Assembly: GCA_029237695.1 (NCBI GenBank)
Contig: CM055279.1
Span: forward strand, 186,001-250,000
DNA: 64,000 nt
Source of the DNA: Conchocele bisecta
Lineage: Eukaryota; Mollusca; Bivalvia; Lucinida; Thyasiridae
Direction: 5' to 3'
This document shows, one piece after another, positions 58,206-64,000 of the stretch. Made by a program: the position numbers and the translations under genes. The notes below the pieces were generated by a model. That model ran no database searches. It had not been told where the DNA came from and saw only the letters and a list, made by a program, of their open reading frames with translations. The first letter of the stretch is position 1. The number at the start of each line of letters is the position of its first letter.

Positions 58206-59596
58206 AATGTTTCCTTATATTGAACAAATTGCATATAATTACTAGGATTATAAGTAAACATATCTGCAATGACAATCGTATCGTGTAATGATTAAAACAT
58301 TAAAGAGGAATGTGCGGTAAGGCCCTCAAATCGCATCCGGTTTTGCCAAAATTTCATTTTCTACAAAAATATATAGATTTTACCCGTTTTGTTACATACA
58401 ACATCTCATCTCTTTACAAATATATTTTTTATCAGATTACGTCATGCGATGACGTCATGACACCGCGTGGTGTGACGTCATGAAACCGGAAATTGGCATT
58501 TTTTGACATTTTCTTCATTACGCTCATGAATTTAATACCCAAACCACCCGTGTACCAAGTTAATATTTTCAATTTAAATTACCTCTGCAGTCATAAACCT
58601 ACTGTAGAAATTAAAAGTTGGTACACGCGTGGGCTGGTAGCTAACTTTTGATTTGAATACAACAAATTGGGCCCTATTTCCCCTACCCCACCCACTTGCC
58701 AACCACAGCTGTCTGGTTATTTTGACACTCAACAGCGTGGATAGCGTGTTTATTCCTATGTAAGATATCTATATATATATTTCTATACAACAACAGACCT
58801 TGTGTATTCACTGAAATAGTTTATTTCATGCATTAATAGCCAAAAATAAGTAATACAAATTGAAACATTTGCGCATTCAAAGTTTGTTTATAAAGGGAAG
58901 TAACTGTCACCAACTGAATGTGTGTAATGATATAAATTCTCGCCATCAAATTCATCCCATGCTAGGTTAACTTACACCAATACATGTATTTGTAGAGTGA
59001 CGCATAAAATAACACTGGATAGTGTTATGTAGTTCTAAGTCATTGGATTTATGTTAATCTACTGATGCATTTACAAGTGTGTGAAATTGGTTGAGTATTG
59101 GAAAGGGACTGTACTAGCTATATGATATTTAAAGGGACTGCGTCTCATATGATCAGGGCCGTAACTACACTGAGGCACGAAGAGGCAGTTGCCTCCTCGT
59201 TTTTTTGGCCTCATTTATTTTTAGGATTTCATCTTCATATATTGGCCTATATTCTAGATAGGCTATAATACTGACACAAAGTGTAGCCTTAAATAGATAC
59301 TGTCTTTACAGTTTACAACTGAATTGTATCGGTATACACCTTAATACCTATGGTCTCAATGTATGGGTTTTGCCATTTTATATTTGCATATTAATTGATA
59401 TCATAAAAACTGAGTTTGTTTCAAGAAAATACCCATGTGCCAAGTCTTGAAGCACTACGATGACTGAACAACAACCAATGTCTCGCGGTATTTGTTCTAA
59501 GTTATGTCCCGACGGTTTTGGCTGTTGTTTTTCTCAGGGCCCTCCGGTTTTCAAAACAAGCTACAGACTCAATAGCAGATTCAGAAAAAGTTAATC
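58206..59596. other. Unique DNA with a CRE-like cluster
   Basis: 58439-58485 carries TGACGTCAT twice and ACGTCATG three times around the hairpin ACACCGCGTGGTGT. An inverted repeat CCACCCGTGTACCAA...TTGGTACACGCGTGG brackets about 58544-58633. No gene recognised. Confidence 0.4.
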
Positions 59597-60040
59597 TCAG
59601 GTCAGATACAGCTGCAAGTTTTGTCTGGTGCTAAGTATCATACTTGTTGTCTTGTTTGCGTTAATAACCATTTTGTTTTGGTCACACCAATTCTCAATAG
59701 TACAAAGTCTTAGATATTCTTGTAGATTAGTATAGATGATAACTGGATCGCTACCTGATGTATGAATTGTTGTGTCATCGTCAAACATATCAGTTGTTAA
59801 TTAATAAAGGCAAATCATTTATAAATAAAAGAAATAGAGTACGTTGGTCCAAGAATTAATCCTTGAGGAACACCAGCTATGAGATTAGCGAAATCGGAAG
59901 AGATACCACCGTTTTGCTTACGGTCAGTTAAATACGATGACAACCAGTTAAGTGATGCCATTTTTAATTTATAGATTTTCAATTTTTGCAGTAATACAGT
60001 GTGATCTACAAGGTCAAAAGCTTTCTTAAGGACCCATTCT
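59597..60040 (-). pseudogene. LINE reverse-transcriptase relic
   Basis: Minus-strand fragment of a non-LTR reverse transcriptase. Reading from 60040 down: KKAFDLVDHTVLLQKLKIY (motif A with its catalytic Asp), SSYLTDRKQ, then GVPQG (motif B) at about 59864-59878, ILGP, then a frameshift and stop near 59800-59850. Past that, MFDDDTTIHTSGSDP carries motif C, where the expected (Y/F)ADD is FDDD. The fragment ends with ENWCDQNKMVINANKTTSMI. About 150 codons of RT palm survive, truncated at both ends and frameshifted, so it is dead. The sequence style suggests a Jockey/CR1-like LINE and it lacks the RNase H seen in the 30-kb LINE; whether the two are one family cannot be told. Confidence 0.85.
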
Positions 60041-60864
60041 ATACCTGATCATCGTTTGATTCAAGTATAATTGCTTCGTAAATGTGATGGAATATATGTA
60101 TAACATATATGTGAACACTGCCTCGTTATTGTATCATATACGGCACATGAAATCGTGAACTCGGCATATTGTGTGTTCAAGCCATCAGCCACTTTCACAT
60201 CTTCTGGCGTTTGACACAAAGCGCAAAATGTGAAGTAAAACATATGATAAAATGCAGAAAACCCAAGAGAACGGACTCATATCAATTATATTACACCAAG
60301 TTGTTAGAAATAGCCTCACACACATAATTTCGCACAGTGTATCACTTTTACCTGGCAAACCACACAACAAATACAATATATACCCACTACTGTACCCTGT
60401 TATTATCTATTACATCCAGTGACGTATTAGCAGTTACCTGAGTGTATTGTCCCTGGTGTCTACTCACCTGCTATGCGAGTAAATATGGCTTTACCTATGG
60501 ATTGGATAACATGTATACTAACAATAGGCTGTACATCAGATTGAAAAGTTTACACTTCAAAATTTATTTTGAGATTGATGGGAGAAATGCTCAGGTATCT
60601 CGTCTTTATAGCATGCCGTAGTCATATCTGTCTATGATGATTTGCACCAAATTGTTTTTGGTTTACTGTCATATTATTTGCTGTATGTGTCAAGCGCACG
60701 AAGTGGTGAAACTGTACGATGGCTTGTACATACAAAGAAGGCGGAGTTGGCAGCTCAATGTACCATATAGTATACAGTAACAAGACGTTATATTCATATA
60801 TCACATCACATCATATGAAGCAATCATCAGTGAAGCCAAGTGTATCTATATATTAAGTACTACC
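60041..60864. other. Unique AT-rich DNA, nothing recognised
   Basis: No gene, RNA or repeat recognised. Confidence 0.4.
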
Positions 60865-61075
60865 TTAAAGGTACATGCCCACTCAGTAGGCACAAAATGT
60901 TCTTTATAGGAATTAAATAAGTGTATAATTGTGTCACTATTCAACCAGTTCTAAATATTACGAGTGCACGCTATTCATATGCAAATGAGGGATGATATTT
61001 TTTAATTATTTATACTAATTAAATGCGCCACCTGAAAACAATAATATTTTCGACATATTATAAAGTATGATCATT
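60865..61075 (-). mobile_element. TTAA-flanked MITE, copy 3, truncated
   Basis: Starts TTAAAGGTACATGCCCACTC at 60865. The following interior (AATTAAATAAGTGTATAATT, GTGTCACTATTC-ACCAGTTC, ATATGCAAATGAGG, AATTAAATGCG-CACCT, ATATTTTCGACA) matches the reverse complement of the right part of 36645-37047. So it lies in opposite orientation and lacks its second terminus. Confidence 0.75.
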
Positions 61076-61686
61076 GAACATCAAACAATAACATACAGGG
61101 AATAAATAGTAAGAGATTTTCGAAATCTAGATTGGGTTGAATGTAGCAGTTTGTACTTGTTAATACACTCCTTTAAGTGTTTGTTAACATGCTTTTCAAA
61201 TAGTCATGGTCGTGAACATAACCTATGAAAAATAACACAGACGTGTAGTGTGTCTTATTTTCATGTTAATTTCAACTAAAAATAGTTTCTTCCATTAATA
61301 TTCGATCAGATGTTTTGCTATCCGTATGCGGATCCAGATCCTGTAATGCTAGACGATATTATTCAAACAAAAACGGATATGGAAATGTGTATTCATTTTT
61401 TATCGCCCACCAGGTGACCTGAGACAAGGATATCCGTAGTCATGCGCGGGCTGAATGGTGATGACATTGAACATTATTTAATAATAATTTGTAAACGATC
61501 CATTGAACTGGTATTAACATCCAATTCGTGGGTTAAAACAAAGTGTTGACGTTTTGTTGACATGGCGAGCACGTTGGACATATCAAAAGTCGCATACATT
61601 CAGCGAATATAAAGTTGGGTATTATTCTCGGTCAGACAAATAATTTGAGATTCGCAAATATGTTCTATACAGGGGCGAGAAAAAGT
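61076..61686. other. Unique DNA, nothing recognised
   Basis: No gene or repeat recognised. Confidence 0.4.
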
Positions 61687-61821
61687 ATCCATCATATGCA
61701 CTGGTGTGAGAGAAGGATATTCCACCCTCGTGATCAGAATATGTCGTCAGAAGCCTCGGACGACATATTCTGACATTCTGGTGGAATATCCTTGCCCCAC
61801 ACTAGTGCATATGATGGATGT
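61687..61821. mobile_element. 135-bp foldback hairpin
   Basis: ATCCATCATATGCACTGGTG ... GGATATTCCACC ... CAGAATATGTCGTC, loop of about 10 bases AGAAGCCTCG, then GACGACATATTCTG ... GGTGGAATATCC ... CACTAGTGCATATGATGGAT. The stem is about 62 bp with a few mismatches and bulges. No coding capacity. Confidence 0.85.
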
Positions 61822-61929
61822 TCTTAATATAATCTCACTGTTCCTGAAGGAAACCCTGTTCTCGATCACGTAGATATTACTGATGAGTTTGCATTTATGG
61901 GTGGCATGATTCCGGCATAAATATCAACT

Positions 61930-62420
61930 TCTGTGCGTATATGTAGGACATTCTAATTATTATGTAGGCATATTGCGTCGCTCTTGAGGTTCCGTACGTC
62001 CTTCCGTCCGTAGGTCCGTCCGTGTACATTTACGTCAAAATGTTTATAAGAGTTATTCCAACATGTAATATCGTCAATATTACGATAAAGCATTGCTTCA
62101 ATACTTGGACACTTGAATCACCTGAACATTTGTCACACACCCGGGCCACCATTAACACGACCTTCACATTTGTCACCTTCCAACTATCAATGAAACAATT
62201 AGCCATTGTGTTACGTCGAAAAGTTTGTACGAGTTTCGATTTTCGCCAACATGTAATATCTTCAATATTACATGAAGGATTGCTTTAATATTTGGACAGT
62301 TCATTCACCTGAATATGTGTGATGCAATCACATCACCAATGACATGACATTTGTGACCTTTAAAATGATGCTGAAACAATTAGCCATTTTCTTACGTCAA
62401 AAAGTGTGTAGGACTTTCTC
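61930..62420 (-). mobile_element. ACGG-core element, inverted copy
   Basis: Reverse-orientation relative of 44030-44560. On the minus strand the tail reads CGGAACCTCAAGAGCGACGC AATATGCC, like the other copy. The core is a degenerate ACGG tract (CCGTCCG on the plus strand, 61991-62024), preceded by two units containing CCAACATGTAATAT, CATTTGTCAC or CATTTGTGAC, and AGCATTGCTTCAATACTTGG or GGATTGCTTTAATATTTGG. The CCCCC/GGGGG tail hairpin of the other copy is not preserved. Confidence 0.72.
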
Positions 62421-62515
62421 AAATGACTTTGAAATTTGTGTAAATTAAACATCGCAATATCTTGCTTACACGAATCCCAACATTGACAACTGTTATGTAT
62501 GTCGAAAATAAAACT

Positions 62516-62516
<1 letters not shown>

Positions 62517-62555
<39 letters not shown>

Positions 62556-62585
62556 TATATATATATATTTATATATATATATATT
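62517..62585. repeat. (TA)n microsatellite
   Basis: About 65 bp of alternating TA with single G and T interruptions near 62554 and 62570. Confidence 0.95.
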
Positions 62586-62929
62586 GCATGTATCCCATTG
62601 ATATAACACTCAGGCCATACAAAAGTACTTGGTTCTCAGACACGTGAATTGTTGAATGTGACACTGGAGGGCAGATTTTTAAAAAAAACACACGTGTCTT
62701 TTTGTTTCAGATGTTTGTCTCTGATTTGTTCAAGTCGCCAGATGCATATACATGTATGTTCTATAAAGTTACTATAACATCTTTAGACGTGAAACATCAC
62801 CAGATTTTCGTCAAACATGATTGGATTTAACATATTGTTGCATGGGCGTGTTTTTTATTGATCATGCGGTGAATTTTATTTCTCCATGATGATAAAATGC
62901 TTGACGTGCAGGGATTTTTCTGACGCGAT
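62586..62929. other. Unique DNA, nothing recognised
   Basis: No gene or repeat recognised. Confidence 0.4.
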
Positions 62930-63290
62930 ATCTTAAAAACAAAGAACTTTTTTCATGGCCTTCTACATATAATATATCACATATATACATACCAAGTTTC
63001 AGGTCTGTAGATATTACGGTTTAAAAGTTTTACGAGTTACAAGACAAAATAAGTCGAAAGGGGGAGATAATCTATTACAACGGGGTCGAATAAAAAATCG
63101 AAATAAACTTTGCGGATATACTCAGCACAACGAAGCTACATACCAGTTTCAGGTGTGTAGCTAGTACGTTTTAAAAGTTTTACGACTTACAAGGTTCGTG
63201 ACGGGCGTGACGGATGGACGAACGGGACGGACGGATAAGGGTAAAACTAAATGCCCCCTCCACTATCGTGGTGCGGCATAATAATAAGTG
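62930..63290 (+). mobile_element. ACGG-core element with about 151-bp dimer
   Basis: ACCAAGTTTCAGGTCTGTAG ATATTACGGTTTAAAAGTTTTACGAGTTACAAG-type units start at 62991 and 63142 (period 151). The second runs into a degenerate GACGG/ACGG tract at 63196-63238. The tail AAATGCCCCCTCCACTATCG TGGTGCGGCATAATAAT contains a CCAC/GTGG hairpin and resembles the AATATGCCCCCT tail at 44510. It has the same plan as 44030-44560 with an unrelated dimer. Confidence 0.68.
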
Positions 63291-64000
63291 CACTAGGGTG
63301 ATGGACAATATGCAATAAATATAATGCCGTTTCTCGAATTTTACCTTTTTTGAAATCTACGTTTTCATAAGCCATGCTCGTATATAGTCATGAAATTGAT
63401 AAAAATGGCGGCTATTTTGAAAAGGTCAGCCATTTCGAAACTGATAAGATGTTCAGGCCCATACAGTTATATTGTCTTAAATCATGGCAATCAATTCTTT
63501 CCTGCGAGCTTCATGATGTTTGTCTATAATGCCAATTCTATTTCAATCACAAAATCTCCCGCTTCCCAGTATCGTAACGTCATTTCAAAGGAAATACATG
63601 CATGGACAATCTAAGCTCTAGAGATGCAGTATACATGTACAACAACTATTCCCCAACAGTTCCAAGATGAAAAAACAATCATATTGAAGTGCAATACACG
63701 AAGACATGACAACAAGGATGCCGCTTTGGTATTGTCAAAACAGTCCAGTTGGGTGGTTGAACCTGATTAGCCACCATATAATTTCTCCCGAAAACCTCTC
63801 CGTCATACGTCAAAAGGACAATATTATAAAAGGCATTGATGAATCAAAAATGATTAATACATGTATACTGTACGAAAAAGACATTAATCACACAAAATAT
63901 ATCAGTTTCGGTAAATTGAAAGCTAACATTTTAAATATAACTATAAGAAAACAATGATATAATTATGATGACACAACATATTTAGCCACACAAGAAGAGA
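63291..64000. other. Unique DNA to window end
   Basis: 63690-63775 is a copy of the short dispersed repeat at 52440-52520. Frames of 74 and 83 codons (63390-63614 and 63706-63957, plus) have no recognisable domain; the second overlaps the repeat. Confidence 0.4.

Overview
This window looks like gene-poor, repeat-rich nuclear DNA from a marine invertebrate, most likely a bivalve mollusc. The evidence is AT-rich unique DNA scattered with ACATGTA-type words, no compact operon-like coding, LINE fragments with molluscan-style RNase H and zinc-knuckle ends, and several elements that pair a tandem dimer with an ACGG-type microsatellite core. That last architecture is what I know from the 'pearl' / Helitron-like non-autonomous elements of bivalves. 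Species cannot be fixed from the sequence alone. I found no complete, confidently recognisable host gene. A few low-confidence candidate exons are listed as such (13524-13985, 46905-47276 and 48592-48810, all minus strand).

Layout. 1-9.9 kb: a GC-rich 15-bp minisatellite (413-730), a 52-bp tandem array (2011-2478) next to a LINE 3' end, an element with a long ACGC core (5108-5530), and a 1.6-kb array of 33/24-bp repeats (5961-7561). 10-18.7 kb: a double-hairpin MITE with an apparent target duplication, a disrupted candidate exon, an ACGG-core element, and a 559-bp foldback element flanked by TA. 18.74-29.74 kb: an 11-kb satellite of a unit of about 45 bp, with a higher-order duplication of about 2.7 kb, an embedded telomeric patch and a poly-G tract. 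29.7-34.1 kb: a truncated MITE, a 5'-truncated LINE with intact RNase H catalytic residues, a 78-bp dimer, and a 26-unit 58-bp array that opens with telomere-like TTAGGG. 34.5-45.7 kb: further MITEs, foldback palindromes, a second ACGC/ACGT-core element, a degraded LINE copy and an ACGG-core element. 45.7-64 kb: mostly unique AT-rich DNA carrying small dispersed repeats, TTAA-flanked MITE copies, a reverse-transcriptase relic, an inverted ACGG-core element and a third unrelated ACGG-core element.

How it fits together. Nothing here forms a pathway. The window is a record of transposition and tandem amplification: several tandem arrays begin or end next to transposable-element ends. Four elements with unrelated bodies share one plan (dimer of a 150-180 bp unit, then ACGG tract, then a hairpin-rich tail). 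The long open reading frames in the arrays come from unit lengths divisible by three with stop-free consensus, not from recognisable genes. Parts of the satellite and of the 33-bp array carry indel patterns that could be assembly or consensus errors.
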